A stretch of 7,953 bases of DNA from Steroidobacteraceae bacterium (GCA_025927665.1 JAICKZ010000149.1:1-7953), one strand, 5' to 3'. Numbered from the stretch's first letter, positions 1 to 5,753 are shown. The notes: generated from the letters alone by a model not told the origin. Numbers and translations are program-made.

Positions 1-558
1 GCCTGCGATGTACTTTTACATGAACTCAATGATTGGAATCAGCGTATTAATCTCACCGCCATACGCGATCCACAGCAGCAAATCACCAAGCATTTGCTCG
101 ACAGTTTTTCTATTCATTCCTATTTGCAGGGATCAAGAATTGCCGATGTGGGAACCGGTGCGGGATTTCCCGGCTTGCCACTGGCATTGATCAACCCCGG
201 CAAACAATTCACATTAATAGACTCCATCAATAAAAAATTACGCTTTGTGCAGCACAGTGCGCAAGCCATGAAGTTGAACAATGTGTCGGTGGTACATACC
301 CGTGCCGAGACTTATCAACCTGAGCAAAAATTTGATTGTGTGGTTTCAAGAGCATTAAGTTCAGTGGAAAACTTCATTGACTGGTGCGGGCATTTATGTG
401 TGCCGGGTGGAAAATTGTTAGCAATGAAAGGCCGTTATCCGGACGACGAACTTAAATCTCTCCCGAAACCCTGGAAGTTGATTGCCGTGCATGTAATTCA
501 AGTGGCAGGACTGGACGAACAACGGCACCTTGTGGAACTCTCATTGGCATCGAAATAA
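1..558 (+). CDS. rsmG: 16S rRNA (guanine-N7) methyltransferase RsmG, 5' end missing
   Basis: The reading frame is open from base 1 and ends with TAA at 556-558, giving 185 visible residues. Aligned by eye to E. coli RsmG (207 residues), about 22 N-terminal residues are missing off the window. The start of the visible part has WNQRINLTAIRDP, matching the family's WNxxxNLTxxRDP. It is followed by the SAM-binding motif I DVGTGAGFPGLPLA at about residues 49-62, an acidic strand end TLIDS, and the conserved VVSRALSS and AMKGR segments. The C-terminus (LDEQRHLVEL) also fits. RsmG is a cytosolic Rossmann-fold enzyme that methylates N7 of G527 (E. coli numbering) in 16S rRNA; its loss gives low-level streptomycin resistance in several bacteria. 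In many bacteria it follows mnmG next to oriC, and parA follows here after 58 bases, as in Pseudomonas. The identification is firm; only the N-terminus is unseen. Confidence 0.97.
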   Translation, partial: ACDVLLHELNDWNQRINLTAIRDPQQQITKHLLDSFSIHSYLQGSRIADVGTGAGFPGLPLALINPGKQFTLIDSINKKLRFVQHSAQAMKLNNVSVVHTRAETYQPEQKFDCVVSRALSSVENFIDWCGHLCVPGGKLLAMKGRYPDDELKSLPKPWKLIAVHVIQVAGLDEQRHLVELSLASK

Positions 559-602
559 ACGGCCGAGCACTTAATTCTCATTTTCTATGTTCTGAGTTGG
601 TT

Positions 603-620
603 ATGATCCGCATTCCATGA
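603..620 (+). other. five-codon mini-ORF overlapping the parA start (ATGA)
   Basis: An ATG at 603 opens a reading frame MIRIP whose TGA stop (618-620) overlaps the parA ATG (617-619) in the ATGA arrangement typical of translational coupling. A weak purine stretch (GAGTTGG, 594-600) lies just upstream of 603, and parA itself lacks a good Shine-Dalgarno sequence at the usual distance. Ribosomes might therefore load at 603 and reinitiate at 617. With only five codons this may well be chance, so it is recorded as a possible translation-control element and not as a gene. Confidence 0.2.
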
Positions 621-1438
621 ATCGCGTAATCGCCATTGCAAATCAAAAAGGTGGGGTCGGTAAGACCACGACCAGCGTTAATTTGGCTGCATCACTTGCT
701 GCAACCAAACGGCGAGTGCTGCTCGTTGATATTGATCCACAGGGCAATGCGACCATGGGATGTGGTATTGATAAGCGGACGTTGATTCATTCAACAACCG
801 AAGTACTGTTGAATGAATGTGATATCACAACTGCATTGGTTCCGGTGGAGCACAGTGATTTTACCATGCTGCCAGCGAATCAAGATCTGGTCGCCGCAGA
901 AGTGGATTTAACCGGCAAATCTGGTGGCGAACTACGATTGAAAAATGCGTTGGCGGCAGTGCGGCACTTGTACGATATGATCTTGATCGATTGTCCGCCA
1001 TCATTGAACATGCTGACAGTGAATGCGTTGGTGGCGGCGGAGTCAGTATTGATTCCCATGCAGTGTGAATACTATGCAATGGAAGGATTGACTGCGTTGA
1101 TCGATACCATTGAACAAATTAAAAGCTCCAGTAATTCACAGCTGCACATAGAAGGCATTCTGCGCACCATGTACGACCCACGTAACAATCTTGCCAGCGA
1201 AGTCTCCAGTCAGTTGATCGAACACTTTGGCGATAAAGTATTTCGCACCATTATTCCCCGTAATATTCGCCTGGCCGAAGCCCCCAGCTTTGGCAAACCA
1301 GTGTTGATGTATGACCGCGAATCACGTGGGGCGTTATCGTATCTGGCACTCGTCGGCGAAATGATCCGGCGTGAAGAAGCACCGCACGAATTCGGTGGTG
1401 CATCACCTGAAACCGAAAAAATTTCACAGCTGATTTAA
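617..1438 (+). CDS. parA: chromosome-partitioning ATPase ParA (Soj family)
   Basis: This 273-residue protein has every hallmark of chromosomal ParA/Soj. The deviant Walker A motif KGGVGKTT is at residues 11-18 with signature Lys11, the Walker A' aspartate Asp40 lies in VDIDPQGN, and Walker B ILIDCPPSL has Asp125. The C-terminal part carries LRTMYDP and the RNIRLAEAPSFGKPV stretch usual in the family. There is no N-terminal helix-turn-helix extension, so it is the short chromosomal type, not the plasmid P1 type. ParA forms ATP-dependent dimers that bind nucleoid DNA nonspecifically; ParB stimulates hydrolysis, which moves origins apart. The start at 617 puts MNRVIAIANQKGG at the N-terminus, the usual spacing to the P-loop, but no strong ribosome binding site is visible. 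parB follows after 49 bases. Closest alternatives such as MinD lack this C-terminus and this parB neighbour. Confidence 0.97.
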   Translation: MNRVIAIANQKGGVGKTTTSVNLAASLAATKRRVLLVDIDPQGNATMGCGIDKRTLIHSTTEVLLNECDITTALVPVEHSDFTMLPANQDLVAAEVDLTGKSGGELRLKNALAAVRHLYDMILIDCPPSLNMLTVNALVAAESVLIPMQCEYYAMEGLTALIDTIEQIKSSSNSQLHIEGILRTMYDPRNNLASEVSSQLIEHFGDKVFRTIIPRNIRLAEAPSFGKPVLMYDRESRGALSYLALVGEMIRREEAPHEFGGASPETEKISQLI

Positions 1439-1487
1439 TATCGGCTGCCATTAAACTAGTTGATATTCATTAGGCGTTTATAGGCTC

Positions 1488-2402
1488 ATGGTTAACAAAC
1501 GACCCACACTCGGACGGGGACTTGGTGCATTGCTCGGACAGCAGACGCATGCAACCCAGCCCGTAGTGAATGATATTGCTGAATCACAATCGGCTAACAA
1601 TCCCGTTGATCAGCAATTAACCAAATTACCTATCGATTTGCTGCAACGTGGCAAGTATCAGCCGCGCATGGACATGCGTCAGGAGAGCTTGCAAGATTTG
1701 GCTGATTCGATTCGCGCTCAGGGCATTATCCAGCCGATTGTTGTGCGTCCGGTGAACATCACTCCAGGTCAACCGACGCAGTATGAAATCGTCGCGGGCG
1801 AACGTCGTTGGCGCGCGGCACAACTTGCAGGTTTGCATGAAGTGCCAGTTGTCATTCGCCACATTCCCGATGATGCTGCAGTGGCGATGGCTTTAATTGA
1901 GAATATTCAACGTGAGGATCTCAATCCCCTTGAAGAAGCGATGGCACTTGATCGATTGATCAAAGAGTTCAGCATGACTCATCAAGATGCGGCGGAAGCT
2001 GTGGGTCGTTCGCGAGCTGCGGTATCTAATTTGTTGCGTTTGCTTGAACTTGCCGACGAAGTGAAACGATTGCTTGAACATCGCGAATTGGAAATGGGTC
2101 ATGCACGTGCGTTGCTGTCGTTACCGCCGCGTCGGCAAGTGGAAGTGGCAACTCAGGTAACAAGTAAAGGCTTGTCAGTGCGTGACACCGAAGCGCTAGT
2201 GCGTCGCGTTTTACAAGAAGAAGCACAGCCTACTGTGACATCCACCAAGGCCGATCCTAACATTAAGAAACTTGAAGCTGATCTTGCCGAAAAGCTTGGA
2301 GCAAAAGTGCAGGTACAGCACTCGGTCAAAGGTGCTGGCAAGTTAGTGATCAGCTATCACAGTCTCGATGAATTGGATGGCATATTAGGACACATTCAAT
2401 AA
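1488..2402 (+). CDS. parB: chromosome-partitioning protein ParB (Spo0J family)
   Basis: At 304 residues this is of normal length for chromosomal ParB. The N-terminus has a basic, glycine-rich segment (KRPTLGRGLGALLG, residues 5-17 approximately), the conserved tail that contacts ParA. The CTP-binding N-domain follows: LPIDLLQRGKYQPR near 48-60, AGERRWRAA at 103-111 (the GERRxR nucleotide motif) and ENIQREDLNPLEEA at 138-151. The helix-turn-helix lies at about 164-184 (THQDAAEAVGRSRAAVSNLLRL) and recognises parS. A charged linker leads to the C-terminal dimerisation domain (about 256-304). ParB loads at parS near oriC, spreads as a CTP-dependent clamp, recruits SMC and is moved by ParA. The chosen ATG gives the expected tail; only a weak TAGG lies just upstream. 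I found no consensus parS (TGTTTCACGTGAAACA) in the window, so its sites probably lie elsewhere. Confidence 0.97.
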   Translation: MVNKRPTLGRGLGALLGQQTHATQPVVNDIAESQSANNPVDQQLTKLPIDLLQRGKYQPRMDMRQESLQDLADSIRAQGIIQPIVVRPVNITPGQPTQYEIVAGERRWRAAQLAGLHEVPVVIRHIPDDAAVAMALIENIQREDLNPLEEAMALDRLIKEFSMTHQDAAEAVGRSRAAVSNLLRLLELADEVKRLLEHRELEMGHARALLSLPPRRQVEVATQVTSKGLSVRDTEALVRRVLQEEAQPTVTSTKADPNIKKLEADLAEKLGAKVQVQHSVKGAGKLVISYHSLDELDGILGHIQ

Positions 2403-2580
2403 ATTAGCGTCGCATTCAATTGAGTTCGGTTTATAAGCTCGGTAGCAGTGACTTAATGCAACTGCATTTCTAGGGCAACGCATAGTTTATCAACGCCCCG
2501 ATAACCACATCTTCGTTCACACTGCGTCCATTCCGGAACGATCCATAGGATTTAACTGGAAACCAGGACAGCTAAGGACA

Positions 2581-2793
2581 ACGACCCTAATCTGTTTTGG
2601 TCTGGGTGGTTTGTACTGGTAGCGTGTGTTTGATGTCGGTAAAGGACATCTGCATCAAAGCCCATGGCAAGAGGATGGCTGTGGTACTGACAAGGAACTT
2701 GTTCGATGCCCAAGTCAAAGCCAAAAGGTAGTTATCACGTAGACAGGGAATCTGTTGACGCAAGCCACCCAGACCAAAGCAAATTCTGGTCGT
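2581..2793. repeat. long imperfect inverted repeat, 33-bp arms
   Basis: The arms are 2581-2613 and 2761-2793. Compared by hand, 28 of 33 positions are complementary, including an unbroken 14-bp core (TTTGGTCTGGGTGG at 2596-2609 with its complement at 2765-2778). If transcribed on the + strand, two of the five differences become G-U pairs and a further G-U pair extends the stem, giving a continuous 22-pair helix between 2593-2614 and 2760-2781. The 147-base interior holds smaller stems: GATGTC/GACATC (2632-2637 with 2645-2650) and ACAAG/CTTGT (2690-2694 with 2698-2702). Just outside the right arm is another hairpin, TTGCACAA (2796-2803) with 2812-2820, having one bulged base. No flanking target duplication is visible. 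It may be a miniature transposable element remnant or a structured RNA; which one is unresolved. Confidence 0.75.
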
Positions 2794-2857
2794 ACTTGCA
2801 CAATCGATATGTTGTTGCAAATCAAACACGCAGCAATTTCTCGACTAAGGACATTTC

Positions 2858-2887
2858 GTGAAATAGGCGCCCATGTGAAATAGACGC
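2858..2887. repeat. 17-bp-period direct repeat upstream of the atp promoter
   Basis: GTGAAATAGGCGC (2858-2870) is repeated as GTGAAATAGACGC (2875-2887), 12 of 13 positions identical and 17 bases apart from start to start. The first copy also lies in an imperfect palindrome ATTTC-GT-GAAAT (2853-2864). The repeat ends 42 bases before the -35 element of the putative atp promoter, a reasonable place for an activator or other regulator. The GTGAAAT part resembles the right half of a parS site (GTGAAACA), but the left half does not align, so I do not call it parS. Its role is unknown. Confidence 0.6.
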
Positions 2888-2929
2888 GCAGGTACTTAAC
2901 AAATATCGCAACAATTCGGTGCGGATTTC

Positions 2930-2958
2930 TTGCCGCCTTCAAAAACACTCCCTATAAT
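2930..2958 (+). promoter_or_regulatory. sigma70-type promoter for the atp operon
   Basis: A -35 element TTGCCG (2930-2935, 4 of 6 to TTGACA) is followed by a 17-base spacer and a perfect -10 element TATAAT (2953-2958). Transcription would start near 2964-2966. The discriminator after the -10 is GC-rich (CCGCGGGC, 2959-2966), a property of promoters under stringent and growth-rate control in gammaproteobacteria, so that mode of control is plausible but inferred. It lies 41 bases upstream of the atpI ATG and is the best promoter match I found in the window. Confidence 0.75.
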
Positions 2959-2968
2959 CCGCGGGCTT

Positions 2969-2987
2969 TGCAGGGGGCTCTCCTGCA
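2969..2987 (+). promoter_or_regulatory. leader hairpin in the atp 5' UTR
   Basis: TGCAGG (2969-2974) pairs exactly with CCTGCA (2982-2987) around a 7-base loop GGGCTCT. It would start within a few bases of the 5' end of the atp mRNA and so could shield the message from 5' end-dependent decay. Its 5' arm and loop contain the only strongly Shine-Dalgarno-like run before atpI (AGGGGG, 2972-2977), which is 21 bases from the ATG and too distant to act well. There is no T-tract after it, so it is not a terminator. Confidence 0.5.
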
Positions 2988-2998
2988 ATACCAGTCTG

Positions 2999-3514
2999 AT
3001 GAATATGACTGCAGCTGACCGGCCGCAAAGCGTGCTGGTTTTTTATTGTCTGTTTGGATTGGGTTACTCGTCGATGGCAAGTTTCTTACAGCCAGGTTTT
3101 CTTAAGACTGGTGGAACGGCCACAGTGAAACCTGCTTTGCAAGCATTGCACATACTCTGCTGGCAATTAAGTTGGATGGTGTTATCTGCCGCTGTAATGG
3201 GATTAATGGATGGCCGACGTTGGGCCTATTCAATACTGGCGGGTGCAGGAATTGGGTTGCTAACAACAGCATATTTATTGTTTGTGATGATCAAGCATAG
3301 CTTGATGCCAACCAAGTCGGCGACGTTGTTTAGCGTATTGTTTGCATGGTTGATAAAAACTATTTTGGCCGTCGGTTTATTGATGGTCGCGCTGCGGTCT
3401 CGAATGTTGTTGCCGCTGGCAGTGATTCTCGGTTTAAGCGGTAGTTTATTGGCGTATTGGTTATCTTTGATGGTGGGTCGGGTGAAGTATGCGAATGGCA
3501 ACGATGACAAATGA
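2999..3514 (+). CDS. atpI: ATP synthase protein I (AtpI)
   Basis: A 171-residue hydrophobic protein just ahead of atpB. Predicted membrane helices lie at about residues 51-70, 75-98, 110-132 and 135-159, with a weaker hydrophobic stretch at 12-30. The second helix (SILAGAGIGLLTTAYLLF) and the last two (KTILAVGLLMVALRSRMLLPLAVILGLSGSLLAYWL) follow the pattern of gammaproteobacterial AtpI, though identity is low, as is usual for this family. AtpI is an inner-membrane accessory protein thought to help c-ring assembly and is not part of the mature enzyme. It is longer than E. coli AtpI (about 126 residues), mainly at the N-terminus. I chose ATG 2999 because the open frame further upstream runs into the promoter; ATG 3005 is also possible. 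No good ribosome binding site is visible, in line with low expression. The 3' end overlaps atpB. Confidence 0.78.
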   Translation: MNMTAADRPQSVLVFYCLFGLGYSSMASFLQPGFLKTGGTATVKPALQALHILCWQLSWMVLSAAVMGLMDGRRWAYSILAGAGIGLLTTAYLLFVMIKHSLMPTKSATLFSVLFAWLIKTILAVGLLMVALRSRMLLPLAVILGLSGSLLAYWLSLMVGRVKYANGNDDK

Positions 3515-4361
3515 AGGCGGCGAAGCTCCGGAGAGCTTGTCCGGATACATTTCGCATCATTTGCGTCATTTTTCCAATCATGAGCCTAAAGCTCTATTTG
3601 ATTTCTCCGTAGTTCACCTCGATACCGTTTTCTTTGCGCTACTGTGCGCTGCCATTGTATTAATTCCTTTACGCATTGCGGCATCGCATGCCACTGCGGG
3701 CGTGCCCGGTAAATTTCAGTTGGCCGTCGAAATATTGATTGACTGGGTAAATGATCAAGCCAAGTCATTGGTGAATGGCAAGCTCGATTATATTGCGCCA
3801 TTGGCGTTGACCATCTTCATGTGGGTGGTGATGATGAACGCAATCGACTTGCTGCCGGTCGACTGGCTGCCTTGGTTGGGTCATCAAGTCGGTGCTGATC
3901 ACTTACGTCCCTTGGTGACTGCCGATATCAACGGCACATTGGGAATGGCGCTGGGTGTGCTGTTACTGGTGTTCTACTACAACATCAAGATCAAAGGCAT
4001 TGGTGGGTTTATTCATCAACTGCTGTGTGCACCTTTTGGCATGGTCAAACTCAAGGCCAATCCGCTTACATGGATTGGTGCGTTGTTGCTGGCCATCACC
4101 AATCTCGCCATGAATTGCATTGAGTACATTTCCAATACCGTTTCGCATGGCTTTCGGTTGTACGGCAACATGTACGCGGGCGAATTGATTTTCTTCTTGA
4201 TTGCAGGATTGGGTGGTAGTGCCACGATAATGGGTATTGGCATGCATTTGTTTACCGGTACCATCTGGGCCATCTTCCATGTTCTGATTGTGTTGCTGCA
4301 AGCTTTCATCTTCATGATGCTGGCACTGGTATACATTGGTCAGGCGCACGAGCATCACTGA
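3489..4361 (+). CDS. atpB: F1Fo ATP synthase subunit a
   Basis: Fo subunit a forms the two proton half-channels beside the c-ring in the inner membrane. From ATG 3489 it has 290 residues (E. coli 271). The N-terminus has the typical YISHHLRHF, and later VPGKFQLAVEIL, YIAPLALTIFMWVVMMNAIDLLP and ALGVLLLVFYYNIKIKGIGGF match E. coli closely. The essential arginine is Arg223 in FRLYGNMYAGELIFF (E. coli Arg210); Glu232, His264 and Gln271 correspond to E. coli Glu219, His245 and Gln252. The segment between the PFG motif (182-184) and Arg223 is about 14 residues longer than in E. coli. In-frame ATGs at 3489, 3495 and 3504 all overlap the end of atpI by 11 to 26 bases; a GGTGA at 3481-3485 best suits 3495, so the exact start is uncertain. 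The overlap suggests translational coupling. Confidence 0.96.
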   Translation: MRMATMTNEGGEAPESLSGYISHHLRHFSNHEPKALFDFSVVHLDTVFFALLCAAIVLIPLRIAASHATAGVPGKFQLAVEILIDWVNDQAKSLVNGKLDYIAPLALTIFMWVVMMNAIDLLPVDWLPWLGHQVGADHLRPLVTADINGTLGMALGVLLLVFYYNIKIKGIGGFIHQLLCAPFGMVKLKANPLTWIGALLLAITNLAMNCIEYISNTVSHGFRLYGNMYAGELIFFLIAGLGGSATIMGIGMHLFTGTIWAIFHVLIVLLQAFIFMMLALVYIGQAHEHH

Positions 4362-4368
4362 TACATTT

Positions 4369-4405
4369 TATTTGGCTTGATAATTTTTAATTTACGGAGA
4401 CTCTC
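4369..4405 (+). promoter_or_regulatory. strong translation-initiation region of atpE
   Basis: A U/A-rich stretch (TTTGGCTTGATAATTTTTAATTTA, spread over 4369-4394) precedes a clear Shine-Dalgarno GGAGA (4396-4400), 5 bases from the atpE ATG. The layout, including GGAGACT-TC-ATG, resembles the E. coli atpE leader, whose U/A-rich segment is a known translational enhancer. Strong initiation here would supply the many c subunits needed for the ring. Confidence 0.65.
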
Positions 4406-4648
4406 ATGACCAACATTGCGTTTGTCGCACTGGCTAGCGGTTTAATCATCGGCTTAGGCGCACAGGGTGCCTGTCTTGGTATCGGCATCATGGCTGGCAA
4501 GTACATTGAAGCATCGGCACGTCAACCCGAGCTGATGAATGTGTTGCAGACCAAGGTATTCCTGTTACTGGGTTTGATCGACGCTGCTTTCATTATCGGT
4601 ACCGGTATTGCATTGTGGTTCGCCACTGCCAGCCCGTTCCCGGTTTAA
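4406..4648 (+). CDS. atpE: F1Fo ATP synthase subunit c
   Basis: Subunit c is the small double-helix protein that forms the rotating ring and carries the protons. This one has 80 residues (E. coli 79). Helix 1 (about 3-33) contains the glycine-rich GLGAQGACLGIGIMAG; the polar loop that contacts gamma and epsilon is ARQPE at 38-42; helix 2 (about 48-74) has GLIDAAFIIG. Asp59 is the proton carrier (E. coli Asp61). It is followed by Ala, and the helix-1 position taken by Gln32 in sodium-type rings is Ile26, so the sodium-ligand pattern is absent and the ring should use protons. Compared with E. coli the loop approach reads YIEASARQP in place of FLEGAARQP. The gene lies 44 bases after atpB and has the strongest ribosome binding site in the operon along with atpA. 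Confidence 0.98.
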   Translation: MTNIAFVALASGLIIGLGAQGACLGIGIMAGKYIEASARQPELMNVLQTKVFLLLGLIDAAFIIGTGIALWFATASPFPV

Positions 4649-4665
4649 GTAAGTACACGTTGCGC

Positions 4666-4681
4666 ACACTTGAACAGGTGT
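4666..4681 (+). promoter_or_regulatory. small hairpin covering the atpF Shine-Dalgarno-like site
   Basis: ACACTT (4666-4671) can pair with AGGTGT (4676-4681) around a GAAC tetraloop, with one G-U pair. The 3' arm contains AGGTG, the only Shine-Dalgarno-like sequence before the atpF ATG (11 bases away). Folding would hide it and lower atpF translation, which fits two b subunits against a ring of many c subunits. The stem is short, so this is a plausible inference only. Confidence 0.4.
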
Positions 4682-4691
4682 TAAAGCTGCC

Positions 4692-5192
4692 ATGAATTTA
4701 ACTTCAACGCTCATCATTCAGTCGCTGGTCTTGCTGATCCTCGGCTGGGTCACAATGAAGTTCATTTGGCCGCCGCTGATAACGGCCATTGAGGAACGTC
4801 AACGCAAGATTGCCGATGGATTGGCTGCGGCTGATAAAGGCGAAAAAAGCCTTGTGGAAGCGCAATCTGCGGCCTCTGAAATTGTGAAAGAAGCGCGCGG
4901 TCAAGCCGGTAAAATTGTCGAGCAAGCCAATCGACGTTCCAACGAAATGATTGATGAAGCCAAGAGCACTGCATCCAGTGAAGGAGCGCGACTTATTGGC
5001 GAAGCTCGCAATGAAGTCGCGTTGGAAAAAGGACGTGTTCGCGATCAACTGCGAAGCGAGGTTGGCACTTTGGCAGTCGCCGGTGCGGCACGTATTCTGG
5101 GTCGCGAGATTGACGCCAAGGCACATGCAGACTTGATTGAACAATTGGCTCGGGCAATTGAATCTCAACCCGAGTCAGGCGCAAAGGCATAA
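4692..5192 (+). CDS. atpF: F1Fo ATP synthase subunit b
   Basis: Subunit b dimerises to form the peripheral stalk that holds F1 still against Fo. The protein has 166 residues (E. coli 156). A single N-terminal membrane helix spans about residues 4-25 and runs into KFIWPPL (23-29), with Arg36 in the same place as the functionally important E. coli b Arg36. The rest is a long charged, alanine-rich helix (about 33-125, with EQANRRSNEMIDEAK at 77-91), typical of the right-handed coiled coil. The C-terminal part has LAVAGAARILGREID (127-141), the region that binds delta. About ten extra residues at the C-terminus (QPESGAKA) account for the added length. It follows atpE by 43 bases, and atpH begins 4 bases after its stop. 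There is one atpF and no b' paralogue, as expected for a gammaproteobacterium. Confidence 0.97.
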   Translation: MNLTSTLIIQSLVLLILGWVTMKFIWPPLITAIEERQRKIADGLAAADKGEKSLVEAQSAASEIVKEARGQAGKIVEQANRRSNEMIDEAKSTASSEGARLIGEARNEVALEKGRVRDQLRSEVGTLAVAGAARILGREIDAKAHADLIEQLARAIESQPESGAKA

Positions 5193-5196
5193 CACC

Positions 5197-5733
5197 ATGG
5201 CAGAACAAGCCACCATCGCCCGTCCCTATGCACGCGCTGCATTTGAGTATGCGCATGCACACAATGCGCTCAAGCAATGGTCCGATGCATTGGCCATTGC
5301 TGCAGCTGTGGTGACGGATGCAAACATTGTGAAACTACTGAATCATCCGCGCATCGCAGCGACGCAGTTGGTCGATTTGATTGCAGATATTGTCGGCAAT
5401 AAGTTGGATGCTGAATTGCGCAATTTTATTGCGACGCTCGCCAATAATCGTCGTCTTGCTTTGTTACCACAAATTGCAGCGATGTATGAAGCGTTGCGAG
5501 CCGAAGTTGAAAATCGTGTACAAGCCAGTGTGGTGTCTGCAGCACCTTTAAGTGATATGCAACAGCAGCGATTGGCCAGTGCGTTGAAAAAGCGCTTGAA
5601 TCGTGAAGTACAACTGAATTGCAGCGTGGATCCCGATTTGATTGGTGGCGCAGTGATTCGTTGTGGTGACTTAGTTATTGACGGTTCAGTCAAGGTGCGA
5701 TTGGCACGATTGGCCAGTGAATTGCGCGCATAA
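5197..5733 (+). CDS. atpH: F1Fo ATP synthase subunit delta
   Basis: Subunit delta sits on top of F1 and joins the alpha subunits to the b stalk. From ATG 5197 the protein has 178 residues, against 177 in E. coli. The N-terminal domain begins with ATIARPYARAAFEYA, the family's signature start, and forms the helical bundle that binds alpha N-termini. The C-terminal domain ends with DPDLIGGAVIRCGDLVIDGSVKVRLARLASEL, nearly the PROSITE-type delta/OSCP pattern. The frame stays open another 20 codons upstream, but those codons overlap atpF and do not resemble delta; ATG 5197 is preceded by AAAGG (5183-5187) at 9 bases and leaves only 4 bases after atpF, so it is the likely start. The gene encodes one copy per enzyme. 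Confidence 0.97.
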   Translation: MAEQATIARPYARAAFEYAHAHNALKQWSDALAIAAAVVTDANIVKLLNHPRIAATQLVDLIADIVGNKLDAELRNFIATLANNRRLALLPQIAAMYEALRAEVENRVQASVVSAAPLSDMQQQRLASALKKRLNREVQLNCSVDPDLIGGAVIRCGDLVIDGSVKVRLARLASELRA

Positions 5734-5753
5734 GTTTGAATTGTTTTTTTGAA

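Larger units (their letters stand above)
2403..2929. other. long noncoding gap between parB and atpI
   Basis: These 527 bases hold no protein I recognise on either strand. Open stretches are short, lack convincing start signals and match no family I know. A small palindrome AATGCA-AC-TGCATT (2455-2468) lies 52 bases past the parB stop, but it has no run of T after it, so it is at best a poor terminator. A perfect 8-bp palindrome TTCCGGAA is at 2531-2538. From 2581 on the DNA is rich in inverted repeats (see separate entries), and at 2858-2887 there is a direct repeat. The promoter of the atp operon begins at 2930. The gap could be a decayed mobile element, the site of a structured RNA, or regulatory DNA; the sequence alone does not decide. 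Confidence 0.7.

Noticed and set aside
2455..2468. Terminator after parB (AATGCA-AC-TGCATT)
   Set aside because: Weak stem, tight loop and no T-tract after it.
2487..2509. Two possible DnaA boxes (TTATCAACG and ATAACCACA)
   Set aside because: Each matches TTATCCACA at only 7 of 9 positions, a level expected by chance in a gap of this size; oriC more likely lies beyond mnmG, outside the window.
2706..2861. 51-codon ORF on the + strand (MPKSKPKGSYHV...), with AAGGA at 9 bases before the ATG
   Set aside because: It matches no family I know, runs through the right arm of the inverted repeat and ends in the direct repeat. One Shine-Dalgarno-like match is not enough to call a gene; protein-level conservation in relatives would be needed.
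2851..2866. parS candidate around ATTTCGTGAAAT
   Set aside because: Only the right half fits the 16-bp parS consensus; the left half is displaced by 2 bases. Other GTGAAAC half-sites in parB, atpI and atpH also lack the partner half.
2587..2948. Two overlapping minus-strand ORFs (80 and 77 codons) in the parB-atpI gap
   Set aside because: No recognisable protein, overlapping each other in different frames, non-ATG or poorly placed starts, and one runs through the atp promoter.
2930..2998. atpI starting at TTG 2930
   Set aside because: That start lies in the -35 element and the added residues read through the TATAAT and the leader hairpin.
4704..5168. 154-codon minus-strand ORF opposite atpF, and similar long antisense ORFs in atpB, atpH and atpA
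   Set aside because: They lie opposite well-identified genes, show no known protein features and are expected from the codon usage of the sense genes.
5137..5196. atpH starting 20 codons upstream of 5197
   Set aside because: The extra part overlaps atpF, and the delta family begins at MAEQATIARPYARAAF, with a ribosome site at 9 bases.
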